Shown: positions 1-9,766 of the stretch, in pieces
How positions within the stretch are numbered: position 1 is the stretch's first letter
Layout: each line of letters opens with the position of its first letter
Origin: Acidimicrobiia bacterium
GTDB lineage: Bacteria > Actinomycetota > Acidimicrobiia > IMCC26256 > JAGNEX01
Assembly (NCBI GenBank): GCA_020637365.1
Contig: JACJWE010000003.1
Location: 298,038-362,037 of the forward strand
Direction: 5' to 3'
Length of the DNA stretch: 64,000 nt
Translations under genes and position numbers: made by a program
Notes under the pieces: generated by a model
What the model was told of the DNA's origin: nothing
Seen by the model: only the letters and a program-made list of their open reading frames with translations
Databases searched by the model: none

Positions 1-1755
1 GTGGAGGGGCTCTAACCACGAGAACGATTCGGCGTCGGTCTGGTCGTCAGTGGCGTCACCGCGGCCTGGTAAGAACGGTACCGACACGTCGTGGCCAGCA
101 GCTTTGGCGGCCTGTTCGATGCCGACACCACCGGCCAACACGATCACGTCGGCGACCGATGCGCCGGTCTCGGCCGCGATTGCTTCGTAGACTTCCAGCG
201 CCTTGCTGAGCCGTTCGGGCTCGTTGCCAGCCCAGCCCTTTTGTGGCGCGAGGCGAATGCGAGCCCCGTTAGCACCGCCACGCATATCGGATTGACGGTA
301 TGTACGTGCCGAGTCCCACGCTGTCGCGACCATCTGACCGATACTCAAACCGCTGTCGGCGATCTTCGCCTTAACGGTATCGATGTCGTAGCTGGTGCTT
401 CCGGCCGGGACCGGATCCATCCAGATGAGGTCTTCGTCGGGTACGTCGGGGCCGAGGTACCGGGCCTTTGGCCCCATGTCTCGGTGGGTCAGTTTGAACC
501 AGGCCCGGGCGAAGGTATCGCTGAAGTAGTCGAAGTCGGCGGCGAAACGCTCACAGATCTGACGAAAACCGGGGTCCATCTTCATGGCCATATCGGCGTC
601 GGTCATGACGGGGTTACGGCGCACCGATGGGTCTTCGGAGTCGACAGGCTTGAGTTCGTCGGGCAGATCGACAGGCTCCCACTGTTGAGCACCGGCCGGA
701 CTGCGGACCAGATGCCAGTCGTGGTTGAGCAGCAAGTTGAGGTAGCCGTTGTCCCATTTGGTCGGCTCGGTCGTCCACGCGCCTTCGATGCCGGAGGTGA
801 CCGTGTCGTTGCCGATGCCACGGCTCGTGTGGTTCATCCACCCGAAACCGGCCTCTTGGACGGGTGCGGCTTCGGGTTCGCGACCGAGCTCATCGGGGTT
901 GCCGTTACCGTGGGCCTTGCCGACGGTGTGGCCGCCGACGGTGAGCGCTGCGGTTTCTTCATCGTTCATGGCCATACGCCCGAACGTGACCCTGATGTCT
1001 TCGGCGGTTTTGAGGGGATCGGGTTGGCCGTTCACACCTTCGGGGTTGACGTAGATCAGCCCCATCACCACCGCGGCGAGGGGGTTGTCGAGCGACTCCC
1101 GGTCGCCGTCGGCGTCGTAGCGATCCGCGCCTGAGAGCCATTTGCGTTCCGAACCCCAGTAGGTGTCCTTCTCGGGGTGCCAGATGTCGACCCGGCCGTA
1201 TCCAAAGCCGTACATCGGCAGGCCCATCGATTCATACGCCATGGTGCCAGCGAGGATGATCAGGTCGGCCCAACTGATCTTGTTGCCGTACTTCTTCTTC
1301 ACCGGCCACAACAGGCGACGCGCTTTGTCGAGGTTGACGTTGTCAGGCCACGAGTTGAGAGGCGCGAAGCGTTGGTTGCCGGTGCCGCCGCCTCCTCGTC
1401 CGTCGGCGACCCGGTAGGTGCCCGCTGCGTGCCATGCCATGCGGATCATGAGGCCGCCGTAGTGACCCCAGTCGGCTGGCCACCACGCCTGGCTGTCTGT
1501 CATCAACTCGCGGAGGTCTTGTTTCAGGCTGTCGAAGTCGAGGGTTTTGACCTCTTGCCTGTAGTCAAAGTCGGGGCCCATCGGGTTCACCTTCGCATCG
1601 TGCTGATGCAAGATGTCGAGGTTTAGGGCTTCGGGCCAGAAGTCCATTGTGGAGCTGGCCGTGGAGGTGTGCGCACCGTGGGCGATTGGACACCCGCCCG
1701 TGCTGTTACCTGGATTCTCTGGTGGATCGATATCGATAACGCCGTGGTCTGTCAT
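1..1755 (-). CDS. katG: Catalase-peroxidase KatG, C-terminus cut by the window edge
   Basis: Bifunctional haem enzyme removing hydrogen peroxide. The minus-strand frame from the ATG at 1755 stays open for 585 codons to the edge, so about 150 residues of the usual 720-740 are outside. Near the N-terminus are a conserved P-x-N-P segment and CPIAHGAHTS; the distal haem motif RMAWHAAGTYR gives the catalytic Arg, Trp and His; GLIYVNPEG holds the Tyr of the Met-Tyr-Trp adduct; LTVGGHTVGKAHG holds the proximal His. A Fur-family gene lies just upstream on the same strand, the classic furA-katG order, so peroxide-responsive control is likely. Open frames on the opposite strand here are shadows. Very sure. 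Confidence 0.97.
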   Translation of the reverse strand, partial: MTDHGVIDIDPPENPGNSTGGCPIAHGAHTSTASSTMDFWPEALNLDILHQHDAKVNPMGPDFDYRQEVKTLDFDSLKQDLRELMTDSQAWWPADWGHYGGLMIRMAWHAAGTYRVADGRGGGGTGNQRFAPLNSWPDNVNLDKARRLLWPVKKKYGNKISWADLIILAGTMAYESMGLPMYGFGYGRVDIWHPEKDTYWGSERKWLSGADRYDADGDRESLDNPLAAVVMGLIYVNPEGVNGQPDPLKTAEDIRVTFGRMAMNDEETAALTVGGHTVGKAHGNGNPDELGREPEAAPVQEAGFGWMNHTSRGIGNDTVTSGIEGAWTTEPTKWDNGYLNLLLNHDWHLVRSPAGAQQWEPVDLPDELKPVDSEDPSVRRNPVMTDADMAMKMDPGFRQICERFAADFDYFSDTFARAWFKLTHRDMGPKARYLGPDVPDEDLIWMDPVPAGSTSYDIDTVKAKIADSGLSIGQMVATAWDSARTYRQSDMRGGANGARIRLAPQKGWAGNEPERLSKALEVYEAIAAETGASVADVIVLAGGVGIEQAAKAAGHDVSVPFLPGRGDATDDQTDAESFSWLEPLH

Positions 1756-1908
1756 GGTGGACTGCTCCCTGTTCGGTGGGTTGGGATGAAACACGTGGGT
1801 CGTTGCGGGGCGGGTTTAACGAGGTTTGTTTGGGGCTCGTAGTGGTCCACCGGCGGACGGTCCGGTGGACCCAATGCGTTGGACTCTGTTCGATGGTCGG
1901 TGGCTGAT

Positions 1909-2358
1909 TCAGCGACTCGGCGAGGAGGATTGCTGACATGTGGGGGGGCATTCACCCCAGTAGATGACCTCGGCTTCGTCGATCTGGAAGCCGTGAGAGT
2001 CCTCGGCTTCCAGGCATGGGCGGTAGCCGACCGCACAGTCGACGTCGACGATCGCGGCACATGTTCGGCACACGATGTGGTGGTGGTTGTCGTTGACGCG
2101 GTCCTCGTAACGGGCGGGCGAACGCGAGGGTTGAATCCGACGGATCACACCCTTCACCGACAAGGCGGTGAGGGCGTCGTACACGGCTTGCCGGGATACG
2201 GCACCGAGCGACTTTTCCACCGCCTCGAGCACGTCGTCGGCCGTGGAGTGCGGACTCTGCTCCACCGCCTCAAGAACCGCTAGACGCTGAGCGGTGACGT
2301 TCAATCCGTGGCTCCGCAGAAGCGCTTGTCGACCTTCAACTGACATGTCCGAGACCAT
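1909..2358 (-). CDS. furA: Fur-family peroxide/metal regulator (FurA-like)
   Basis: 149-residue Fur-family repressor. N-terminal winged helix (LRSHGLNVTAQRLAVLEAV, then a recognition helix around VSRQAVYDALTAL) is followed by the dimerisation and metal domain with NDNHHHIVCRTC and a C-terminal CPPTC pair. In mycobacteria the FurA protein represses the furA-katG operon and is released by oxidation. Here katG starts about 150 bases downstream on the same strand, supporting that role. An in-frame Met lies at residue 5 and could be the true start; no strong ribosome site precedes either. Sure of family, fairly sure of role. Confidence 0.93.
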   Translation of the reverse strand: MVSDMSVEGRQALLRSHGLNVTAQRLAVLEAVEQSPHSTADDVLEAVEKSLGAVSRQAVYDALTALSVKGVIRRIQPSRSPARYEDRVNDNHHHIVCRTCAAIVDVDCAVGYRPCLEAEDSHGFQIDEAEVIYWGECPPTCQQSSSPSR

Positions 2359-2378
2359 AGCACACTTTTCTGGACCTC

Positions 2379-2396
2379 ATCTAGATTTAGATCTAA
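2379..2396. promoter_or_regulatory. Putative FurA operator between furA and the MFS gene
   Basis: An A/T-rich patch in GC-rich DNA contains two adjacent palindromes, ATCTAGAT and TTAGATCTAA, 20-40 bases upstream of furA and about 90 bases before the divergent transporter. A/T-rich operators at the furA start are known from mycobacterial FurA; binding here is inferred. Confidence 0.45.
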
Positions 2397-2483
2397 TCCG
2401 CTCCCGTCGTAGCATTGCCGCAGGGACGCGGATGACTCCGCGACGAATCGGAGGCGTGCGGCGTCCTGAACTGCAAAACTCTC

Positions 2484-3989
2484 GTGATGAATCAATCCGA
2501 TTCAAACGTACCGGGTCTGGTCGCGCTCGGGTCGCGAACAGGACGACTGTTGATCCTCACGACGGTGGCCGGGTCCGCCGTCGCACAGCTGACAGCAACG
2601 GTGGTCAACGTCGCTTTGCCCACGATGGCCACCAAACTGGGCGCGAATTCAAGCGAACAGCAATGGGTGATCAACGGATATCTGCTGACCCTGGCGTCGC
2701 TGATCCTGATCGGAGGCTCGCTCGGGGACCGCTTCGGTCGTCTGCGGGTGTACCGCATTGGGGTGGCCTGGTTCTGTGTTACGTCGCTGCTGTGCGCGCT
2801 GGCCAGCAACATCACCGTGCTCATCGCTGCCCGTCTGCTGCAAGGAGTGGGCGCGGCGTTGCTGACCCCCGGCAGCCTTGCGATTATCGAAGCGACACTC
2901 CGACCCCAGGATCGTCCACGGGGGGTGGGTGAGTGGTCAGGCCTGGGCGGTATTGCGTCAGCGGTAGGACCGCTGATCGGAGGCCTGCTCGTGGCGGTTT
3001 CGTGGCGATGGATCTTTCTGGTCAACATCCCAATCGCGCTGGTGGCCGTGGTGGCCAGTTTCGGCGTCCCCGAATCACACGATCCAGACGCTCGCAACGC
3101 TCCCCTTGACTGGGTGGGGGCATTCCTCACGACCAGCCTTCTGGCCAGCGCTTCATACGCACTCATTCAGGGGCCGGAGGACTCATGGGGAACGCTTGAC
3201 CTCGCTGCGGCGGCGTTGGCGGTAGCGTCACTGGTTGCGTTGATGCTCTGGGAGCCACGTCTCAGGGCGCCGATGCTGCCGAGCGGCTTGTTCAAAGGCA
3301 CGGTCTTCGCAACGGCAAACCTGGTGACCTTTCTGGTGTACGGCGGCATGGGAGTGGTCTTTTTCTTGCTCCCGATTCAGGTGCAGGTGGTCGCGGGATT
3401 CAGCCCGGTCGCCGCGGGCGCGTCGATGCTCCCGGTCACCGTCTTGATGTTCTTTCTGTCCCCGAAGGTTGGCGACCTGAACCAGCGTGTCGGACCTCGA
3501 TGGCCCTTGGCCGTCGGCACCATGTTGATCGCGATAGGAACGGTTCTGCTGAGGAGGGTCGGCCCAGCAGCGGACTACACGACCGATGTGTTGCCCGCTG
3601 TCTTGGTGTTCGGACTGGGCCTGGCGCTCAGCGTGACGACCGTGACGAGCGCGGCGTTGGGGTCGGTGTCACCAGCCAAGGCCGGAGCGGCCTCAGGAAC
3701 GAACAACGCCGTGTCTCGGACCGCGCAACTCATGTGCATCGCCGCCGTACCGTCACTCGTTGGGTTGACCGGTTCTGCGTTGAGTGAGGCGGGGCCTTTA
3801 AACGCTGGCTTTCGCCAGGCGATGTATATCAACGCGGCCCTCGTCGCACTCGGCAGCTTGGCGGCCGCGGTCGGTTTGCCGTCTACGTCTAGCGGCCGAG
3901 GTCACGAGGGCGCCCATGACCCCCAGGCGAGACAACACCGCCGTTTCGAATGCCCGGTCGACGGAGCTCACGCGTCGCCGGAGATGTGA
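2484..3989 (+). CDS. MFS drug-efflux transporter, DHA2 (EmrB/QacA) family
   Basis: 501-residue integral membrane protein with about 14 hydrophobic segments, the usual length for proton-driven multidrug exporters of this family. Visible signatures are the GDRFGRLRVYRIGV loop between helices 2 and 3, LLQGVGAALLTPGSLAII (motif C-like) and the W-R-W-I-F-L-V-N-I-P motif after helix 6. Translation may start at GTG 2484 or ATG 2487. It is divergent from the Fur-type gene and shares about 125 bases of intergenic DNA with it, so shared control is possible. Substrate cannot be read from sequence. Confidence 0.93.
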   Translation: MMNQSDSNVPGLVALGSRTGRLLILTTVAGSAVAQLTATVVNVALPTMATKLGANSSEQQWVINGYLLTLASLILIGGSLGDRFGRLRVYRIGVAWFCVTSLLCALASNITVLIAARLLQGVGAALLTPGSLAIIEATLRPQDRPRGVGEWSGLGGIASAVGPLIGGLLVAVSWRWIFLVNIPIALVAVVASFGVPESHDPDARNAPLDWVGAFLTTSLLASASYALIQGPEDSWGTLDLAAAALAVASLVALMLWEPRLRAPMLPSGLFKGTVFATANLVTFLVYGGMGVVFFLLPIQVQVVAGFSPVAAGASMLPVTVLMFFLSPKVGDLNQRVGPRWPLAVGTMLIAIGTVLLRRVGPAADYTTDVLPAVLVFGLGLALSVTTVTSAALGSVSPAKAGAASGTNNAVSRTAQLMCIAAVPSLVGLTGSALSEAGPLNAGFRQAMYINAALVALGSLAAAVGLPSTSSGRGHEGAHDPQARQHRRFECPVDGAHASPEM

Positions 3990-4007
3990 GGCACCAAGGC
4001 ACAGCTC

Positions 4008-5570
4008 TCAGGGGCCCGGCAGAGTCCCAACGGGTCGTGTAGCCGGCACGGCAGTATTGGGAGCCTCGCCGGAGGGATCGGCGCTCGGCGAACTCATCGG
4101 TGTCGGGGCCGTTGGTGGGTTGGGTGGGCCAGAACCGGGGCCGGGTGTTGCGCACGGCGATGCTGGATCTTGACTGTTCATCCGACCCCAATACTGGTTG
4201 ACGAAGGTCAGCCAGCCGTCGGGTGTCGCGGACTCGAGTCCTTTGGCCACCGCTTGGAGCGTCTGAAAAGCCCGTTCTTCTTCGAGGCCACCGATCATTG
4301 TCGCTTGGACGGTGACCTCCCCCATGTCGATGTAGGCCACGGCGTTCAAGCCGTCGCCGAGGAAGAATGCGGGATGCCCGTCGGCTTCGAAAGATCGTGG
4401 CGCAAACCCCGCGGCCTGAGTCGTCGCTAACTCGTCGGAGTCTTCGCCCGCCGACATGTCAGGTAGCAGAACGTCGCCGTCCACAAAGTCGCTGACCGAC
4501 GAGATCGCCTGCACGTCTGCGACGGTGAGATCCGCGGACCCAATGGTGATGATCCCTCTGACTGCGACTGCACCATGATCATCCAGTGTTCCCCGAGGAG
4601 GAATCCGACATGCTTGGGCGGTACCAGCGGCTCGAAGCCCGGATAGGTCACGCTCAGTTCACCATCTGCGATCCGTACCGACTCCGCAATGTTGACCGCC
4701 GTTTCCTCATCCGCCCCAAACACGGTGAGGTACACGACAGCGTCAATCTTGTCGAACGAAGATTCGGGGTTCGGATCGTTCGGTAGTACGAGATCACCGA
4801 CAGCATCGGACGGTTCGGCGAGCGACTCTGGGTACGTCAGCTCGATCTCGAAGACGTCGGGTTGAGCGCCTGGGCGCACCGCTATGAGTCCTTCTTCAAC
4901 GTCGGTGGGCACGACGATATTCGTTGTTTGGGGTGATTGAACGAGCACCGCCAAACCGCTTGTTACGTCGTCGAGCGGGGCTTCACCCCAAAGGGACACC
5001 AGGTCTGATTGCTCTGGAGGTTCGGAGTCCATCATTCCTGCGATGACGTCAAGGTCCGTCGCCGAGCAGATCGCGAACCCCTCGGGGGCCGCATCCAAGA
5101 TGAACCGGTCACCGTGGACCCAATCGACCACAGCGTCATTGCAGATACTGGTCGCCATGAAGGGATTCGACACATCCATGTTGGGGTCCGCTGCAGCTAC
5201 ATCGTCTCGAAACGCTTCGACCGACTCGACGTATTCGGAGGAAGGCTGACCGCCGGTGCCGTCAGCGGTCGCGAGCACTTCCCGAACTTCTCAGCGTCCA
5301 CTTGGTCACGGCTCATACCGTCAGGGACCTGCTGAGATTCCGCGCTCCGGGCGTAGTCGATCACTCCGGCGCAGAACGTGTCATCCCATGAGCTGGACGA
5401 GCCCCCGCCACTGAATCACCCGCCACCGGATCGTCGTCCGATGAGCAGCCAGCGGCCAAGAGCAGCGACACCAAACCGGCTCCTAGCACCCACCGCAGTG
5501 TCCGCGCATGGCGTCGCGGCTTCGGGCCATGGCCGGTGAGAGATTTCGATGTGGGGGTAGAGCGTGGCAT
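4008..5570 (-). CDS. Secreted lipoprotein of unknown function, read through three frameshifts
   Basis: Three consecutive minus-strand frames form one protein of about 520 residues. From ATG 5570 (GAGG just upstream) the start is a lipoprotein signal, RWVLGAGLVSLLLAAGC followed by an acidic SSDDD linker. The frame shifts near 5403, 5280 and 4553. Each is repaired by adding one G to a G run, giving continuous WDDTFCAGVIDYARS, EKFGEVLATADG and SEGIITIGSADLT. The mature part is acidic, rich in paired predicted strands, with a Pro/Gly/Ser/Thr-rich tail after residue 470. No known family was recognised. Three identical-type defects point to homopolymer errors rather than decay. Confidence 0.7.
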
Positions 5571-5854
5571 GCATCCGCCTCTGAAGGAGTTGAGAAACCA
5601 TCCGGAGCCTACGCCGAATGGTTCCGCCAGCGAACTGTACCGATCGGGCGACAGCGGGTGACCTACCAAATTTCAGTCAAGCTGCTCCGGGTAGCAGACC
5701 TCCGTCCCGGTGGCTGGGCAAACGGACCGTTCGCCTGGAACCACCAGGTACCCCTTCCCTCCCTGCCCGCCGACGGCGTAAGCCGAGCAGCGGGTGGGAC
5801 TGAGGACAGACCTGTCGCGCACAGCGTTGAGAGCACAGCCGATGTAGCCGCAGC

Positions 5855-5905
5855 TCGTGACGTTCGACCCCCGAACCATCTGCCGGGCCTTGAGCACTGG
5901 CCGCG
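5855..5905 (+). pseudogene. 5' fragment of a nucleotidyltransferase gene
   Basis: The bases from GTGACGTTCGACCCCCGA onward match, with a few changes, the first 45 or so bases of the intact nucleotidyltransferase gene at 22075. The similarity then stops. It reads as a stranded start of a paralogue. The surrounding 5570-5960 stretch holds no other gene I can support. Confidence 0.45.
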
Positions 5906-5924
5906 TTCGTCAGGCGACCATCGG

Positions 5925-5953
5925 AGGTGACCAGCGTCCTGCGCTGGTCACCT
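5925..5953. terminator. 12-bp perfect hairpin after the PKD lipoprotein gene
   Basis: AGGTGACCAGCG and CGCTGGTCACCT form a perfect 12-base-pair stem around a 5-base loop. It lies 14 bases past the stop of the minus-strand gene ending at 5967. There is no clear T run, as is common for actinobacterial terminators. Confidence 0.6.
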
Positions 5954-5966
5954 TCCCTGTCGCCGC

Positions 5967-6578
5967 CTACCGCGGGGCCCGGAGACGGACTGATTGGGTG
6001 GAATGATCGATCAGACCGGCATTGTCAGTCACGGTCAGGGTGACCATGTAGTTGCCGTAGTCGGGGAATTGGTGACCGATGTTCTCGCCCGTGCCGGTCG
6101 TTCCATCCCCAAAGTTCCATTGCCACGAAACGATGCTGCCGTCGGGGTCACTCGATAGCCCTCCGGAGAAGTTCAACGAGAGACCGTTTCCAGCGTAGGT
6201 GTAAAGGCTCGCGGTCGGAGGGAACAGATTGACCGTTTCGGTTGTGCTTGCGGTTTTGCCGTCATCGTCGGTCACGGTCAACGTGACGGTGTAATTGCCT
6301 GTCGCGTTATAGATATGGGTGGGATTCGCACCCGTTCCCGTCACCCCATCGCCGAAGTCCCAACTCCAACCAACGACGGTGCCGTCAGGGTCGAGCGATG
6401 CGCCCCCGTCGAAGATGACCCCAAAACCGTTGCTCGACGACCCGCTCCAAGAAAAGGCAGCAGTCGGCGCCTGGTTTTTGGTTGGAAAATGGAAGCTGGG
6501 CGGTGGCACAGAACAGGCGCCCAACACCAAGGCAAACATGCCAAGCAGACAGAAGGTCCTCAACGTTCGTTTCGTCAT
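5967..6578 (-). CDS. Lipoprotein with two PKD domains
   Basis: About 203 residues from ATG 6578, which has a GGAG ribosome site; a longer upstream frame lacks signal-peptide character. Signal peptide TFCLLGMFALVLGAC gives a lipidated Cys. Two PKD repeats follow, each with the hallmark pattern: DPDGTVVGWSWDFGDG then YTVTLTVTDDDG, and DPDGSIVSWQWNFGDG then YMVTLTVTDNAG. PKD domains are beta-sandwich modules of surface proteins that mediate binding. It is the last of three same-strand exported proteins, and a strong hairpin follows it. Function beyond surface binding is unknown. Confidence 0.88.
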   Translation of the reverse strand: MTKRTLRTFCLLGMFALVLGACSVPPPSFHFPTKNQAPTAAFSWSGSSSNGFGVIFDGGASLDPDGTVVGWSWDFGDGVTGTGANPTHIYNATGNYTVTLTVTDDDGKTASTTETVNLFPPTASLYTYAGNGLSLNFSGGLSSDPDGSIVSWQWNFGDGTTGTGENIGHQFPDYGNYMVTLTVTDNAGLIDHSTQSVRLRAPR

Positions 6579-6866
6579 GTCGTTTCTCCAGTCACGTTGG
6601 CGCCAGCTTGGGCACCTTGGTGGGGTCCGGCGTGTCACAAGTCCAAGTGGACTCCGCGATGAGCACTGCCGGAGTGATCGGTTCAGAGCGCCAGCCTGCC
6701 ATATCAGTTCCGGCGAACGAAACCCGTACGGGCACAAATCTGCTGGCAGATACCCAGATTTTGGTCGGCAGACGCCATTGTGCCCCAGCTCGACCATCAT
6801 CAGATCCGATCCGCTCAGCGACCAAGGCCCCGAAACCGAAGTCGGTCAATCCCAACGGTCCAGCGG

Positions 6867-7847
6867 CTACTCGTTGATGGGTCGGGCGACCGCTCGAAGC
6901 GCAGTCACGGGAAACTCGGGTAGGACACCGACGGTCTGCAGCGGAATAACCCCTGTTGCGCCCGCGAGGTTGTAGGTAATAAGCCAGTTCGCGGTCACCG
7001 TAATGTCATACAGACCCGAGTTCGGATAGTGATGTGTCACCTGCCCATCGGGATAGGGCCCACCGGCATTGGCCATCCCCACATCGGTTTCTCCGTCACC
7101 CCAATCGATCGTCAACGTCGCCGTCCCATGAAGCAACAACGGACCAGCGGGCGACTCGACGGTCTGATTCATCGTCAAGTCCATACCCGTCTCCAGATAC
7201 GTCAGCAGACCGGGAATCGCACGACCCGCCTGGACGAACGGTTGAGGCGTCGCAACCCGAGTTTGATACCTCCACGCCGTCACCGCGTTTGACACCTCAA
7301 CCGGCGGAGGCGGCGGCCCCGCAACCGGCCGCGCCGGCACCTGACCTGCGCCCGGGTCGGTGGGCCACAACCCAATTCTGAGAGACGCAGCGGCTCGACC
7401 CAAAGCTCCAGGAATGCCAGCACCCACACCGGTCGCGCCATCAGCCAGGATCTGCTCTGACGTCACCCCACCCGAAAGATCAGGCCGAAACGGCTCACTC
7501 ACACCCACACCACCACCCGACGCCCCGGCCGTGGGCGGGCTCGTCACTGGGGCCTGGGTAGCGGGAGGAGGTGTCGTCGGCGGACTCGTCACAACCGACC
7601 GCCGCGGCGCCGTTGTAGCCGTGGTTGGGCCAGGAACGGTCACGACCTCCGCCATGACCGTGTCCCCTGAACCCGCCACTATTGAGTCTGTCCTTATGGC
7701 GCCGCCACGTTCGTCGGCCTGACGTTGGGCATCCAGAGGCCGGATGGCACCGTTCGCACTCAGGGCCCCGCTGGTCGGGCTCGCTACCACCAGCATGAGG
7801 AGAAGTCCCAGAAACCCACCCGACCACAGCCTCCAGCAACACCTCAT
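6867..7847 (-). CDS. Secreted Pro/Thr-rich protein with C-terminal PKD-like fold
   Basis: About 326 residues. The ATG at 7847 overlaps the stop of the upstream lipoprotein gene as ATGA, so I prefer it to the ATG four codons earlier. A signal peptide (SGGFLGLLLMLVVASPTSGA) is followed by a Thr/Pro-rich linker around residues 70-115 and a C-terminal domain with TLTIDWGDGETDVG and YPNSGLYDITVTANW, the strand pattern of a PKD-like module. Translational coupling suggests it acts with the lipoprotein. No enzymatic motif seen. Confidence 0.82.
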   Translation of the reverse strand: MRCCWRLWSGGFLGLLLMLVVASPTSGALSANGAIRPLDAQRQADERGGAIRTDSIVAGSGDTVMAEVVTVPGPTTATTAPRRSVVTSPPTTPPPATQAPVTSPPTAGASGGGVGVSEPFRPDLSGGVTSEQILADGATGVGAGIPGALGRAAASLRIGLWPTDPGAGQVPARPVAGPPPPPVEVSNAVTAWRYQTRVATPQPFVQAGRAIPGLLTYLETGMDLTMNQTVESPAGPLLLHGTATLTIDWGDGETDVGMANAGGPYPDGQVTHHYPNSGLYDITVTANWLITYNLAGATGVIPLQTVGVLPEFPVTALRAVARPINE

Positions 7848-8707
7848 TGTGTGATGCATCGCGCTGTTCCATCATCCTCAAGGCTCATCGAGGTCAGGCG
7901 CCAGCCGCTTGGATTGAGGGAGTTCGGCGGAGCGTCGCGGACCATCCCAACCCACTCATCAAGGTTGAGCACTTCACCGTCGGCCGATCCTCTGGTCTGA
8001 TAGGTCAAGTGCAAATAGGCGCACGGATAACCATCAACGGTCACCACATCGTCGACCACCTCGACCCCAGGGTCCCCGACCAGAACGCTCCAGTTGACAC
8101 CGCCTCGGTCCGCGTCCGCCTGCACCTCCCGAAGTTCGATCCTCAGCTGATCTTGCATTCGACCTGCGTAGGGTCCGGGGACAACCCCCTGGACGCGGGG
8201 ATCGTCGGCGCCGATCACAACTCCCACCTTCAAGATGGCGAGTTGCAGCGTTCGAACATAGGTGAAGATCCGGGCGGCGTACTCCTCGGTCACGCCTTCG
8301 GCGGGGATGTCCCACGCTGCGGGATCTGGGTCAGGAAGAGGCTCGTAACGCACGAGTTCTTCACGAGTCAACGTGTTCGGCGAAAACTCAGCAGGGGTCA
8401 TGCCCTCGGGCCGTGTCGGCCAAAACGCAGCAGCCGCAGAATCATCGAAGACGATCGTCGGAGGCGTCGTGACCGGCGAATCGCCGCCAGTACCTTCCAG
8501 ACCCGCCAACCGGGACGTCACCGTCGACGAACCATCACCAGCATGATCGTCGGCTGACTCGCTCACCGACGTCGCAGTCGCACCACCCACCGTCGCTGTC
8601 GGCCCGTCGGCCTTCTCACGACCGGACCCACACGCCGACACAAACGGCAGAATCAACAACAGCAACGCCAAACCGCAAACGCTTTTTATGCATTTTCCTG
8701 TCGTCAC
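7844..8707 (-). CDS. Lipoprotein of unknown function
   Basis: 287 residues from GTG 8707. Signal VCGLALLLLILPFVSAC is a good lipobox, followed by a low-complexity Ser/Thr linker to about residue 95 and a globular domain (LVRYEPLPDPDPAAWDIPAEG, then YVRTLQLAILKVGVVIGADDPRVQG). No family recognised. A diverged fragment of the same domain lies near 10.5 kb. It heads a coupled pair with the PKD-like secreted protein. Confidence 0.82.
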   Translation of the reverse strand: MTTGKCIKSVCGLALLLLILPFVSACGSGREKADGPTATVGGATATSVSESADDHAGDGSSTVTSRLAGLEGTGGDSPVTTPPTIVFDDSAAAAFWPTRPEGMTPAEFSPNTLTREELVRYEPLPDPDPAAWDIPAEGVTEEYAARIFTYVRTLQLAILKVGVVIGADDPRVQGVVPGPYAGRMQDQLRIELREVQADADRGGVNWSVLVGDPGVEVVDDVVTVDGYPCAYLHLTYQTRGSADGEVLNLDEWVGMVRDAPPNSLNPSGWRLTSMSLEDDGTARCITQ

Positions 8708-8783
8708 AATCGGGCAGGGTATTCGCCGATAAAACGGATGTTCGAATCAGGACACGGCTCGACGAACCCGTCCCACGGGACGA

Positions 8784-9611
8784 TCAAACCGCCCAACCTC
8801 GGCGCTGACGTAGACCGAACGCGTCAACCCGCATTCCGGTAAATCGAGCACGACAGGGTAAGTTTCGCTGAGCCGAAGACCAGTCGAACCGCATAGACCT
8901 CTGCAGGTGTCCACCGGATGCACGCTCGTTCACGAAGCCCTGTGACGCTCGCCCTGCCTCTACTCGGGACCCTCGGACCGGGCGGCACACGCTGGTCGCT
9001 CCGAGAAAGGCGAAGACGATCGCAAGGAACGAGCGCTGAGCGAGGCCTTTTGATTCCGAACCCGAGTTTGTGGTGAGTCCTGCGGTGACGAACGCTGCGA
9101 GGGTGGGAGCGATCATCAGGCGAGCCAAGCGCCGATACCACCCGGGGTGCTCTTCACGACCGGCCGCGACGATTGGCAGCGACGCCCACAGCACGAACGT
9201 CGCGACACTCGCCAACGCATGACCGCCATCGGACACGGTTGCGTTGGGATCTGTTCCCGGCAACGGGCACGAACGGTCACTCACCTGCACGAATCCGGCG
9301 ACGGCAGACGTCGCCGCCGCGGTTCGAATCATTCGCTTCAACCGCAGCGACGGGGTCGGCATAAGCGCCTGCCCTGCAGCCAACACAGCAAAGCCGGGCA
9401 CCATCACCTTCGCCGATGGAGAACCTTTCGCTGCCAGACCGCTTATATGGTCAGCCCGATGCGAGTAACCGTCGGCGCGCTTCGCCGCGACGGCGGCTGC
9501 GGTGGAGAATCCGAGCGGCCCCCACAAACCGGCAGTCTCTCGAAGCCAACGGCCTGAGTACCAGCGTCGTTGGCCGGTCAACCACAGCGATTCGAGGTCA
9601 CTTGCGCTCAT
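8784..9611 (-). CDS. DUF998-type membrane protein
   Basis: Up to 275 residues from ATG 9611 (an upstream in-frame extension looks non-coding). LWGPLGFSTAAAVAAKRADGYSHRADHISGLAAKG matches the start of DUF998 proteins, small multi-helix membrane proteins of unknown function. Several further hydrophobic segments follow (VMVPGFAVLAAGQALMP, ALASVATFVLWASLPIVAAG, RSFLAIVFAFLGATS). After about residue 215 the sequence loses membrane character, so the natural end is probably altered. A truncated second copy is at 49.9-50.25 kb. Confidence 0.68.
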   Translation of the reverse strand: MSASDLESLWLTGQRRWYSGRWLRETAGLWGPLGFSTAAAVAAKRADGYSHRADHISGLAAKGSPSAKVMVPGFAVLAAGQALMPTPSLRLKRMIRTAAATSAVAGFVQVSDRSCPLPGTDPNATVSDGGHALASVATFVLWASLPIVAAGREEHPGWYRRLARLMIAPTLAAFVTAGLTTNSGSESKGLAQRSFLAIVFAFLGATSVCRPVRGSRVEAGRASQGFVNERASGGHLQRSMRFDWSSAQRNLPCRARFTGMRVDAFGLRQRRGWAV

Positions 9612-9766
9612 TGCTGCCCTCAGAACGTCAGTACTCGTGGGTTCGTCTTCTTCAGCCGGGAAAGCGCCCAAACGCTTCCAAGCTCCTCGCCCATTCTATT
9701 TATCTATTTGATGGCATCTTTGTGTATGCCAGCGCGCATGACCTTGATTTTGGAGGGGTTCAGACA

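Noticed and set aside
91..1134. Long plus-strand open frame of 347 codons
   Set aside because: It is antisense to katG, whose catalytic motifs read clearly on the minus strand.
2492..3166. Minus-strand frame of 224 codons
   Set aside because: Shadow of the MFS transporter; Ser/Thr/Arg-rich with no motif.
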